DNA of 6,106 bases from JBEKYH01 sp049511115 (GTDB taxonomy: Bacteria > Planctomycetota > Phycisphaerae > Tepidisphaerales > Tepidisphaeraceae), in contig JBEKYH010000324.1 of the NCBI GenBank assembly GCA_049511115.1, positions 1 to 6,106 of the forward strand, in the 5' to 3' direction. Below the pieces are notes generated by a model that saw only the letters and a program-made list of their open reading frames with translations, was not told the origin of the DNA and did no database searches. The position numbers and the translations under genes were made by a program. Below, one piece after another: positions 1 through 6,106 of this stretch (the stretch's first letter is position 1; every line of letters begins with the position of its first letter).

Positions 1-763
1 CCGCGCCACCGCTGGCGCGGGCGTCGCGGCCAGCATCTTCATGGAGACCACGCCGGATTTCCCCCATTGGAAAAATGAGGCCCGCTTTGTGTATGGCCTG
101 TGCCGCCAGGCGGGATCGACCATCAAGGGCGTGATCGCCAACGGGCAACTGGAATCGCCCGATTTTCCGGCGTATCTCGATTCAATTCGCGATTCCAAAT
201 TGCTGGGTGTGCGGCGGATTCTGCATGTCGAGCCGGACGAATTGTCGACCACGAAAGTCTTCGCCGACAACGTCCGCCTGCTGGGCAAGATGAATCTGAC
301 CTTTGACCTTTGCGTGCGCGCCCGGCAGATTCCGCTGGCGATCGAGCTGGTCCACAAATGCCCCGGCGTGCAGTTCATCCTGGATCATTGCGGTAATCCG
401 GATATTGGGGCCGACCATGGGCGCGGGCCGGCGAAGCAGTGGCGTGATGCGATTAAAGCAATCGCAAAAATAGAAACCATCGCGTGCAAAATTTCCGGGA
501 TCGTGGCCAATTGCCTGCCCGATACGGCATCGGCGCAGCTCCTGCGGCCCTACGTCGAGCATTGCCTCGAGCATTTCGGCTGGAACGACGTCGTCTGGGG
601 CGGGGATTGGCCGGTTTGTCTGACGCGATCGACACTGGGCGATTGGATTGCTTTCTCGCGGGAGATTGTGGCGGGGGCGCCGGTCGAGGATCAGCGCAAG
701 CTGTTCATGGAGAACGCGGTGCGGATTTATCGGGTGAACTTGGGGTCTGCTGGTTTGCCTTGA
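1..763 (+). CDS. Amidohydrolase-2 family metal-dependent hydrolase (5'-truncated by window edge)
   Basis: The reading frame is open from position 2 to the TGA at 761-763 (253 residues visible). The ATG at 41 is not the start: the 13 codons before it continue a typical barrel strand of the family (VAASIFMETTPDF), so the true start and the N-terminal HxH metal site lie outside the window. Family marks seen are GVRRILH (about residue 69), FDLCVRARQIP (about 101), the metal/catalytic stretch ILDHCGNPD (about 126), CKISGIVA (about 162) and the C-terminal VVWGGDWPVC (about 197), whose Asp is the usual active-site acid. These fit the TIM-barrel amidohydrolases of PF04909, close to lactonase-type members such as L-fuconolactonase or 2-pyrone-4,6-dicarboxylate hydrolase. 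The substrate cannot be told from this fragment; sugar-lactone hydrolysis in the cytoplasm is only an inference. The end MENAVRIYRV is the usual family C-terminus, so the 3' end is intact. It converges on the UPF0175 gene with a 40-bp gap, so it belongs to a separate upstream transcription unit. Confidence 0.88.
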   Translation, partial: RATAGAGVAASIFMETTPDFPHWKNEARFVYGLCRQAGSTIKGVIANGQLESPDFPAYLDSIRDSKLLGVRRILHVEPDELSTTKVFADNVRLLGKMNLTFDLCVRARQIPLAIELVHKCPGVQFILDHCGNPDIGADHGRGPAKQWRDAIKAIAKIETIACKISGIVANCLPDTASAQLLRPYVEHCLEHFGWNDVVWGGDWPVCLTRSTLGDWIAFSREIVAGAPVEDQRKLFMENAVRIYRVNLGSAGLP

Positions 764-803
764 ATGTTTCGAACTGCTTCAGAAGTTACCCCGATAACCA
801 GCA

Positions 804-1076
804 TCAGCGCCCGGCGGCTCGGAGTTCCTCGACGGCTCGAACTTCCGCAAGAACGTCATCGGCCGTGCCGAGGTCCTCGGTCACGTTGTGCTTGCGGAGC
901 ACTTGCTCCGTGTCGTAGCGGTCGAGCCCCAGGGCCTTGGACAGTGCAAGGTGCGATAGTTCCCCGCGGCGGTACAGGTCGATGAGGAAGCTTTCTTTCG
1001 CCTCGGATTCAAGGTTGATGCGCCGCGCGCGGAGCCGTTGCTCAACGTCATCGGGTAATTGAAATGTCACGGCCAT
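804..1076 (-). CDS. UPF0175 family small HTH protein (putative antitoxin), apparently orphan
   Basis: This complete 90-residue ORF runs from ATG (1074-1076) to TGA (804-806). The start is supported by AGGTG four bases upstream. The N-terminus MAVTFQLPDDVEQRLRA resembles a short ribbon-like segment. The core LYRRGELSHLALSKALGL followed by DRYDTEQVLRKHNV (about residues 34-65) is the helix-turn-helix hallmark of UPF0175 (PF03683). The tail (about 66-90) is acidic and helical. Family members are small DNA-binding-like proteins, commonly encoded just before a PIN-domain (DUF3368-type) toxin and annotated as antitoxins. Here the next gene downstream is the convergent hydrolase 40 bp away, so there is no room for such a toxin, and the gene upstream is uvrA. 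Its role is therefore unknown: an orphan antitoxin, a remnant of a pair, or a stand-alone regulator. A partner encoded elsewhere is possible. Length and motif order are normal for the family. It lies 125 bp downstream of uvrA on the same strand, so read-through from uvrA is possible. Confidence 0.85.
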   Translation of the reverse strand: MAVTFQLPDDVEQRLRARRINLESEAKESFLIDLYRRGELSHLALSKALGLDRYDTEQVLRKHNVTEDLGTADDVLAEVRAVEELRAAGR

Positions 1077-1080
1077 AAAT

Positions 1081-1101
1081 CACCTATCGGACAATCTTAT
1101 A
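1081..1101 (-). promoter_or_regulatory. Ribosome binding site and candidate -10 for the UPF0175 gene
   Basis: On the minus strand, AGGTG (1081-1085) lies four bases before the ATG and is a credible Shine-Dalgarno sequence that decides the start. A TATAAG hexamer (1096-1101) matches five of six bases of the -10 consensus and would give a leader of roughly a dozen bases. No good -35 hexamer is seen 16-18 bases further upstream, so the promoter part is tentative; the ribosome binding site is firmer. Confidence 0.4.
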
Positions 1102-1113
1102 CTAACCCATGGG

Positions 1114-1182
1114 AAAAGGCGCATTCGCCGCTAAATTGCAGTCGAATCTCGCGCGCCAACGAGCCCCAGCGGCCTCTCTGGG
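1114..1182 (-). terminator. Weak hairpins downstream of uvrA, possible inefficient terminator
   Basis: Two small hairpins lie in the 125-bp gap after uvrA. The first is CCCAG/CTGGG with an 8-base loop (1165-1182) and has no T-tract. The second is GGCG/CGCC with a 4-base loop (1118-1129), followed on the minus strand by TTTT (1117-1114). The second has the order of an intrinsic terminator, but a 4-bp stem and four T residues are weak. Termination here is an inference. If it fails, uvrA transcripts would run into the UPF0175 gene. Confidence 0.2.
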
Positions 1183-1201
1183 TCGGTGTCTTGCCGGCGT
1201 A

Positions 1202-4069
1202 CTAGGCGATCTTGGCCTCCGCCGGCAAGGCCAACTTGGCCCGCAGATACTGGCCCGTGTGGCTCTCCTCGACTTCCGCCACTTGCTCCGGCGTCCCTTC
1301 GGCGACGATTCGCCCGCCGCCAGCGCCGCCTTCGGGGCCAAGGTCAATGATCCAATCGGCACACTTAATCACATCCAGATTATGCTCAATCACCAGCACC
1401 GTATTCCCCATCGCGGCCAGGCGATTGAGAACATTCAGCAGATTGTGGATGTCGGCAAAATGCAGGCCCGTAGTCGGCTCATCAAGGACGTACAGCGTGT
1501 GCGCCGTCGCGGTTTTGCCGAGTTCCGTGGCCAGTTTCACGCGCTGCGCCTCGCCGCCGGAAAGCTGTGTGCTCGGCTGCCCCAGCTTGACGTAACCCAA
1601 TCCCACGTCGTTGAGCGCCGCCAGCAGTTGGCGAATTTTCGAGAACGCATCGAAGAACTCGAGCGCTTCCTCAACCGTCATATTCAACACATCCGCGATG
1701 CTCTTCCCGCGATAATGAATCTCCAGCGTCTGCGCGTTGTAGCGCGTGCCGTGGCAGACTTCGCAATCAACGTAAATATCGGGGAGAAAGTGCATCTCGA
1801 TGCACTTGGTTCCCTGCCCTTGGCAGGCTTCGCAGCGGCCGCCTTTGACGTTGAAACTGAAACGGCCGGCCTCGTAGCCGCGCACTTTGGCCGCGGGAAC
1901 CTTCGTGAAGACCTGGCGGATATCATCAAACACGCCGGTGTAAGTCGCGGGGTTGCTCCGCGGCGTGCGGCCAATCGGGCTTTGGTCGATCTCAATCACC
2001 TTGTCGATCTTGGCCGCCCCTTGAAGCGATTTGTGCAAGCCGGCCTTGACCTTCGAGCCATAGAGTTTCCGCTTGAGGGCAGGCAAAAGCGTCTGATTAA
2101 TCAGCGTGCTTTTGCCCGACCCGCTGACGCCGGTGACGCAGACGAATCCGCCCAGGGGGATTTTCACGTCGAGATTCTGCAGGTTGTTTTCCTTGCACCC
2201 TTTGAGTTCCAGGGCATCCTTTTGCGGACTCAGCGGCCGGCGCGCTGATGGAGTGGCGATGGCGCATTGACCGGTCAGGTATTTCACTGTCAGGCTGTGC
2301 CCATTCGCGAGCACCTCGGGCATCGGACCCGCGCAGACGACCTGCCCGCCGTGCGCGCCGGCGCCCGGGCCGATGTCGATGAGGTAATCGGCGCTGCGGA
2401 TGCACTCCTCGTCGTGTTCGACCATAAGAACGGTATTTCCCAGGGATTTGAGGCGTTGCAGCGTGCGGATCAGGCGCGTGTTGTCGCGCGAGTGCAGGCC
2501 GATGGTCGGCTCATCGAGGACATAGCAGACGCCGACAAGCCCGCTGCCGACCTGCGTTGCCAGGCGGATGCGCTGCGCCTCGCCGCCGGAGAGGCTTCCC
2601 GTTTTGCGATCGAGTGAGAGGTATTCCAGGCCAACGTCGGCCATGAATCCGAGGCGGGCCGAAATCTCCCGCACGATCGGCTCGGCGATGCGCGAGCCTT
2701 CCTCCCCCAGGCGCAGATTCTGGAAAAACGGCAGGGCCCGGTCGATGGTCAGGCGGCAAATCTCATATATGTTAAAGCCCGGCTTGCCGTCGTCGGAGCT
2801 TTTAAGGCGCACGGCGAGGGCTTCGGGTTTAAGCCGCATTCCGCCGCACGCGGCGCACGGCTGCTCCGACATATATTGATGCAGGCGCGTCTTGACGAAT
2901 TCGCTCTCGGTGTTTTCAAAGCGCCGCTGCAAATTGGGGATGACGCCTTCAAACCAGGTTCCCGTCCCCTCGTCGCCCCGGGCATCGGTCCCTTCCATGA
3001 GAATCTGCTGTACCTTCTTGGGGATTTCCTTGAACGGCTGCGTGTAAGAAGCGCCGAATTCGCGGCAAAATTGGCGCAAAATGCGGCTGTAATAAATGTT
3101 CATCCGCTTGCCGTTTTTTCGCCAGCCTTCGATCGCGCCGTTTTCCAGCGAGAGGCTTTCATCGGGCACGATCATTTCCGGATCAAATTTCAGCGTGCTG
3201 CCCAGCCCGTGACACGTGGGGCAGGCGCCGTGCGGGCTGTTGAAACTGAAAAGTCGCGGCTCCAGTTCCGACAATGACGCCTCGGGATGGTCCGGGCAGG
3301 CGAATTTCTCGCTGTAGGATTCATCCTTCCAATTCCCCGCGGCGTCGGCGACCGAGATGATGACCAGACCCTGACTGAGTTTCAGGGCTGTCTCAATTGA
3401 ATCGGCCAGGCGCGTGCGGATGTCGGGCTTAAGAACGAGCCGATCCACCACGGCTTCGATGTTGTGGGCCTTGGTCTTCGCCAGCGCCGGCGGGTTGGCC
3501 GTCAATTCGACGACGCTGCCGTCGATGCGAGCGCGCACAAAACCCTGGCGGTGAATTGCGGCGAGGACTTCCTTATGTTCCCCCTTTTGCCCCTTAATCA
3601 GCGGCGAGAGAACCATCAGTTTCGTCCCTCCCGGCTGCCGCATGACCGCATCCACAATCTGCGACGGCGACTGGCTGGAAATCGGCCGGCCGCAGACCCA
3701 GCAATAGGGCGTTCCAGCGCGGGCGAAGAGCACGCGCAGGTAATCGTAAATCTCCGTCGTCGTGGCCACCGTGCTGCGCGGATTGCTGCTGGCCGACCGC
3801 TGCTCGATCGCAATCGTCGGCGGCAGACCCTCGATTTCGTCGATGTCCGGCTTTTGCAACTGGTCAAGGAACTGCCGCGCATAGGCGGAGAGCGACTCAA
3901 TATATTTCCGCTGCCCCTCGGCGTAGACCGTATCGAAAGCCAACGTGGATTTGCCGCTCCCGCTGAGGCCGGTGACGACGACAAGCTGATCGCGCGGAAT
4001 CTCCACCGAGATATTTTTAAGGTTGTGCTGCCGTGCGCCGGCAATGCGAATCGATTTGCTGAAACCCAT
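1202..4069 (-). CDS. uvrA: UvrABC excinuclease subunit A (UvrA), DNA damage recognition ATPase
   Basis: UvrA dimers scan DNA for bulky lesions, load UvrB and so start nucleotide excision repair in the cytoplasm. The 955-residue product is close to the usual 940-960 and looks complete. In order: Walker A GLSGSGKST (34-42, Lys40); a CWVC pair (123-126); the first zinc module C258/H261 with CPTC (283-286); the insertion-domain CAACGG (405-410); the ABC signature LSGGEAQRIRLATQ (493-506); Walker B YVLDEPTIGLH (516-526); the second Walker A GVSGSGKST (647-655, Lys653); the DNA-binding zinc module CEAC...CEVC (746-749, 769-772); the second signature LSGGEAQRVKLATEL (836-850); and Walker B YVLDEPTTGLH (860-870). 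The C-terminus ESHTGQYLRAKL is typical. I chose the ATG at 4067-4069 because AGGAG lies four bases upstream and homologues begin about here. A GTG eight codons earlier would place the ribosome binding site inside the coding sequence. The first zinc module uses CPDH instead of CxxC, a conservative ligand change. The neighbouring genes are unrelated to repair. Confidence 0.97.
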   Translation of the reverse strand: MGFSKSIRIAGARQHNLKNISVEIPRDQLVVVTGLSGSGKSTLAFDTVYAEGQRKYIESLSAYARQFLDQLQKPDIDEIEGLPPTIAIEQRSASSNPRSTVATTTEIYDYLRVLFARAGTPYCWVCGRPISSQSPSQIVDAVMRQPGGTKLMVLSPLIKGQKGEHKEVLAAIHRQGFVRARIDGSVVELTANPPALAKTKAHNIEAVVDRLVLKPDIRTRLADSIETALKLSQGLVIISVADAAGNWKDESYSEKFACPDHPEASLSELEPRLFSFNSPHGACPTCHGLGSTLKFDPEMIVPDESLSLENGAIEGWRKNGKRMNIYYSRILRQFCREFGASYTQPFKEIPKKVQQILMEGTDARGDEGTGTWFEGVIPNLQRRFENTESEFVKTRLHQYMSEQPCAACGGMRLKPEALAVRLKSSDDGKPGFNIYEICRLTIDRALPFFQNLRLGEEGSRIAEPIVREISARLGFMADVGLEYLSLDRKTGSLSGGEAQRIRLATQVGSGLVGVCYVLDEPTIGLHSRDNTRLIRTLQRLKSLGNTVLMVEHDEECIRSADYLIDIGPGAGAHGGQVVCAGPMPEVLANGHSLTVKYLTGQCAIATPSARRPLSPQKDALELKGCKENNLQNLDVKIPLGGFVCVTGVSGSGKSTLINQTLLPALKRKLYGSKVKAGLHKSLQGAAKIDKVIEIDQSPIGRTPRSNPATYTGVFDDIRQVFTKVPAAKVRGYEAGRFSFNVKGGRCEACQGQGTKCIEMHFLPDIYVDCEVCHGTRYNAQTLEIHYRGKSIADVLNMTVEEALEFFDAFSKIRQLLAALNDVGLGYVKLGQPSTQLSGGEAQRVKLATELGKTATAHTLYVLDEPTTGLHFADIHNLLNVLNRLAAMGNTVLVIEHNLDVIKCADWIIDLGPEGGAGGGRIVAEGTPEQVAEVEESHTGQYLRAKLALPAEAKIA

Positions 4070-4073
4070 GCTG

Positions 4074-4078
4074 CTCCT
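4074..4078 (-). promoter_or_regulatory. uvrA ribosome binding site deciding the ATG start at 4069
   Basis: AGGAG on the minus strand is followed by CAGC and then ATG, a spacing of four bases, slightly short but workable. If translation began at the alternative GTG (4091-4093), this motif would encode residues of the protein (within Arg-Ser) and no comparable site would precede that GTG. It therefore favours the shorter 955-residue UvrA. Confidence 0.6.
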
Positions 4079-4081
4079 GGC

Positions 4082-4104
4082 GGCGCGAAGCACTCGCCCG
4101 CGCC
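4082..4104 (-). other. GC hairpin in the uvrA leader
   Basis: GGCGCG (minus strand, 4104-4099) pairs perfectly with CGCGCC (4087-4082) around an 11-base loop. It sits between the stop codon of the upstream gene and the uvrA ribosome binding site, four bases from the latter. There is no T-tract after it, so it is not a normal intrinsic terminator. It could protect an mRNA end or modulate ribosome access, or be a chance product of GC-rich sequence. Confidence 0.35.
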
Positions 4105-4114
4105 ATAGGAGACT

Positions 4115-4123
4115 ATTCTAGCA
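4115..4123 (-). promoter_or_regulatory. Candidate extended -10 promoter for uvrA
   Basis: On the minus strand TGC-TAGAAT reads as an extended -10 element (TGn plus five of six bases of TATAAT). Its TAG is the stop codon of the upstream surface-protein gene. Transcription would begin roughly 40 bases before the uvrA ATG, with the GC hairpin in the leader. No good -35 hexamer is seen at 16-18 bases, which extended -10 promoters can tolerate. I recognise no LexA operator around it, though LexA boxes differ among phyla. The call rests on one short motif. Confidence 0.4.
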
Positions 4124-6106
4124 CGGAATTTCCGCGGGTCTCGCCCGGATGGCGGATCCGATGTCAGTTCGCTGGTGTGCCCGCCGGCCGCGATTGCCGT
4201 GGCGACGGCGAAGCAGCATTCCCGCCGACAGGGCAAGGATCACAACACCCGACGGCTCTGGCAGGAATGTGATGGATACGCTAGTGGATGTGTAGTTTAG
4301 TTGCACGGGATAAGGGGAATTCACGTCGGTGAAAACTGCGCTTAGATTTTGAGCGATGAGGAAATCGTAGGTATTCCCTATCGCGGGCGTGAAGCCGTTG
4401 AGGAATGTGATGTCCAGATTTTCGAGGAACGAACTGCCGCCGTTGAGGGTCAGCAGACCGAATTCGTTCGTGGAAGGCTCGCCGCCGATTCCGAGAACAA
4501 GATCGCTGATGCTGCACTCGCCAGTCACGGTGAGGTTGCCGTAGGTGTTGGAACCGGCGGCGCTGGTCAAGAAAACTTCATTTGCAATCACAGAGCCGGC
4601 GGTGGCGCTGCCGCCTTCAAGCGAAAGCCTGCCGTAGCCGCCCAGGCCAACGCCCACATCCAGCAGGTTCGTAACGGACAGCTCCCCACCGGTTAGAGTA
4701 TAAACACCCTCCGTCAGGGTTCTTGCGTTGACGTCGAATTCCCCGCCAATGTCCAGATTTGAAGTGGTGTTCACGCCCCCCGTTTGGGTAAACGAGCCAT
4801 TGCCGTTAAGGCTGATTTGCTCGGTGAGTGCCGACAGCGTGCCGCCGGAGAGGTTGTACGTCCCGCTGGCGCCGGCGTTGAGGCCAACATAGAGGTTGCC
4901 ATCGACACCGGTGCAGGAGTTGCTTCCGCCGGTTTGGGTGAAGGTGCCCGTGCCGGAGTCGCCGATGAATTCCGATGCAATGATCGGCGGGTTGTAGCGG
5001 CCGCTTTGATTGATTGTGTTGTCGTTAGCGGTTGTTAATGTTCCGCCGGATAATGAGTACGAGCCAATGGCCATGGAGTCAAAGCCGACATCCAGGATGC
5101 CGCCATGGCCCGCGCAGGAATTTGTCCCGCCGGTCTGGATGAACGCGCCCGAGCCGCTGTAGCCAACCACTTCGGCTGCACCGCCAAAGAGGGTCGCGCC
5201 GTTGGTCCCGCCCGGGTTGTTATTGAATACCGCCAAGGTACCGCCGCCCAAAGTATAAGTACCGCGGGATTTCGCCTCATATCCCAAAACAAGCGTGTCC
5301 AGTTGTGGATACACTCCGTACCCAGGCGCGCCCGGCATTGCGGTCCCGATCTGATTGCAGCCGCCGGTTTGAACAAAACTGCCTGTCCCACCGCTACCGA
5401 CGTCCTCAAGGCCAATATCTGATCCTGTTGTCGGTCCATCCACGTACAGCGCACCGCCCGATAGCACATAAATTCCGGCTGATCCTGGGTTTGCACCGAT
5501 TCGCAGTGTCGCGGAGCTAGCGCCGCCGGCGACGGAGTTTGTGCCCCCGGTCTGGATCAGCTCTCCCGCGCCGCTGTAGCCTATGTTTTCGACAGGGTTG
5601 TCGGGCTGGAACACCAGGCTCCCTGCGCAAAGGAGATAGATACCGCTCGATCCCGCGTTGCTTCCAATGGTAATCCCAAACGAGTTGCCGACGTTGCCGC
5701 CGGTTTGAACAAACGTCGCCGTGCCCGCGTAGCCTACGTCGATAATACCAGTGAGTGATCCGGCGCCAAAATCGTACTCGGCAGTCGCGGCAGGGCTATA
5801 TGCCACATATAGCGTGCCAGCATCGAGCGATAAACCGGCAGGCTGGATATAGGTGCTAACGCCGCCGTTGTATCCGAGATAGGCGCTAAGGGTTGTGAGT
5901 ACGCCAGAGGAGACGTTGAAAACTGACGGCGCAAAGCCCACGCTGCTCGACGGGAGGAGTAAAGGCGTCCCACTATCGAGGGTGACGCTAATGGGTAGAG
6001 AAGCCGAACCGCCGTTGAGATCAAAAGTAGTGCAGGCGAGCGAACCTCCCGTCATGTTGAACGTGCCGCCGGAATTCACGTTGATTGTGGGGCTGGTCAA
6101 CGTTCC
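4118..6106 (-). CDS. Large QTGG-repeat surface/secreted protein with PEP-CTERM sorting signal (5'-truncated by window edge)
   Basis: The frame is open from the right edge to TAG at 4118-4120 (662 residues visible). The in-frame TTG at 6098-6100 is not a real start: codons before it continue the repeat style (GTLTSPTINVNSGG), so the start and signal peptide are outside. Residues 1-105 are glycine/serine-rich beta-strand-like sequence. Residues about 110-500 are repeats pairing 'GxYxLxGGxL' with 'GxFxQTGG', as in the repeat proteins shared by type V autotransporters and PEP-CTERM proteins (TIGR04393-like). Residues about 540-612 form a C-terminal beta domain with LNGFTPAIGNTYDFLIA. LPEPSG (615-620), a hydrophobic segment and RRRH (633-636) make the PEP-CTERM signal. 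The family is exported; an exosortase is thought to cleave at the signal and hand the protein to the cell surface or matrix. The likely fold is a long beta-solenoid; function is unknown (adhesion or matrix structure are guesses). A 25-residue tail after RRRHG is unusual. The stop is 48 bp before uvrA. Confidence 0.85.
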   Translation of the reverse strand, partial: GTLTSPTINVNSGGTFNMTGGSLACTTFDLNGGSASLPISVTLDSGTPLLLPSSSVGFAPSVFNVSSGVLTTLSAYLGYNGGVSTYIQPAGLSLDAGTLYVAYSPAATAEYDFGAGSLTGIIDVGYAGTATFVQTGGNVGNSFGITIGSNAGSSGIYLLCAGSLVFQPDNPVENIGYSGAGELIQTGGTNSVAGGASSATLRIGANPGSAGIYVLSGGALYVDGPTTGSDIGLEDVGSGGTGSFVQTGGCNQIGTAMPGAPGYGVYPQLDTLVLGYEAKSRGTYTLGGGTLAVFNNNPGGTNGATLFGGAAEVVGYSGSGAFIQTGGTNSCAGHGGILDVGFDSMAIGSYSLSGGTLTTANDNTINQSGRYNPPIIASEFIGDSGTGTFTQTGGSNSCTGVDGNLYVGLNAGASGTYNLSGGTLSALTEQISLNGNGSFTQTGGVNTTSNLDIGGEFDVNARTLTEGVYTLTGGELSVTNLLDVGVGLGGYGRLSLEGGSATAGSVIANEVFLTSAAGSNTYGNLTVTGECSISDLVLGIGGEPSTNEFGLLTLNGGSSFLENLDITFLNGFTPAIGNTYDFLIAQNLSAVFTDVNSPYPVQLNYTSTSVSITFLPEPSGVVILALSAGMLLRRRHGNRGRRAHQRTDIGSAIRARPAEIPC
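4196..4264 (-). other. PEP-CTERM sorting signal
   Basis: LPEPSG is followed by the hydrophobic run VVILALSAGMLL and then RRRHG (visible residues 615-637). This is the order of a PEP-CTERM domain: recognition motif, membrane helix, basic cluster. The segment is what an exosortase would process. Normally the protein ends within a few residues of the basic cluster, whereas here 25 more residues follow. Confidence 0.85.
4610..5779 (-). repeat. Protein-level tandem repeats with six exact QTGG units
   Basis: QTGG is encoded at 5696-5707, 5543-5554, 5360-5371, 5126-5137, 4925-4936 and 4775-4786 (minus strand), with spacings of 51, 61, 78, 67 and 50 codons. Each is preceded by a VG/IG-rich strand and by a partner such as GIYVLSGGAL, GTYTLGGGTL, GSYSLSGGTL or GTYNLSGGTL. 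A degenerate unit (EYDFGAGSL) opens the series, and GVYTLTGGEL and LSLEGG close it. Unit lengths vary, and the copies are diverged at DNA level outside the short CCGCCGGTTTG-like core. They are therefore old repeats kept by protein structure, not recent duplications. Confidence 0.8.

Noticed and set aside
764..803. Possible bidirectional terminator between the convergent hydrolase and UPF0175 genes
   Set aside because: Only a very short CTTC/GAAG palindrome is present, with no T-tract on either strand. This is too weak to call.
764..985. An ORF whose ATG directly follows the hydrolase stop codon (TGAATG), suggesting translational coupling
   Set aside because: It lies antisense to the UPF0175 gene, which has clear family motifs. 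The predicted peptide is low-complexity and Arg/Pro/Gly-rich.
1109..2248. A 379-codon open frame on the + strand opposite uvrA
   Set aside because: It is antisense to the highly conserved C-terminal ATPase half of UvrA. Its product has no recognisable motif, and long antisense frames are expected in GC-rich genes with strong codon bias.
3464..4108. A 214-codon open frame on the + strand opposite the uvrA N-terminus
   Set aside because: It is another shadow of uvrA. The product is arginine-rich with no domain, and no ribosome binding site stands out.
3616..4236. A 206-codon minus-strand frame bridging the surface-protein end and the uvrA start
   Set aside because: It overlaps uvrA and the PEP-CTERM region in another frame, and its product is Ser/Arg/Ala-rich with no motif. 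It is a frame shadow.
4118..6106. The repeat protein as a type V autotransporter
   Set aside because: The repeats are shared with autotransporters, but the C-terminus is a PEP-CTERM signal with a single hydrophobic segment. There is no beta-barrel translocator domain.

Overview
The window is GC-rich bacterial DNA carrying four protein-coding genes. It starts inside one gene (left edge, + strand) and ends inside another (right edge, - strand). The PEP-CTERM sorting signal, the 'QTGG' repeat protein it belongs to and the UPF0175 gene together suggest the Planctomycetota/Verrucomicrobiota group, with Planctomycetota the more likely. This is inference from gene style, since no rRNA or other taxonomic marker is present.

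Layout. Positions 1-763 (+) hold the C-terminal part of an amidohydrolase-2 family (PF04909-type) metal-dependent hydrolase. Converging on it with a 40-bp gap is a 90-codon UPF0175 gene (804-1076, -), a small helix-turn-helix protein of the kind usually called an antitoxin. Here it has no toxin partner beside it. Upstream of that on the same strand is a full-length uvrA (1202-4069, -), the ATPase that recognises damage in nucleotide excision repair. All its catalytic and zinc motifs are visible. Upstream of uvrA, and ending only 48 bp before its start codon, is the 3' part of a large gene (4118-6106, -) for a secreted or surface protein. It consists of glycine-rich 'GxYxLxGGxL ... GxFxQTGG' repeats and ends in a PEP-CTERM signal.

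Regulation. The three minus-strand genes run in one direction (surface protein, uvrA, UPF0175), but I do not read them as a functional operon. A good extended -10 element (TGC-TAGAAT) overlaps the stop codon of the surface-protein gene and could drive uvrA on its own. A GC hairpin lies between it and the uvrA ribosome binding site. The UPF0175 gene has its own ribosome binding site and a plausible -10 in the 125-bp gap after uvrA. No SOS/LexA-type operator was recognised.

No stretch over 300 bases lacks a gene. I found no tRNA, rRNA, CRISPR array, insertion sequence or clear intrinsic terminator. I see no convincing undescribed system here. The points most worth a second look are the orphan UPF0175 gene, the unusual tail after the PEP-CTERM signal, and the promoter overlapping that gene's stop codon.
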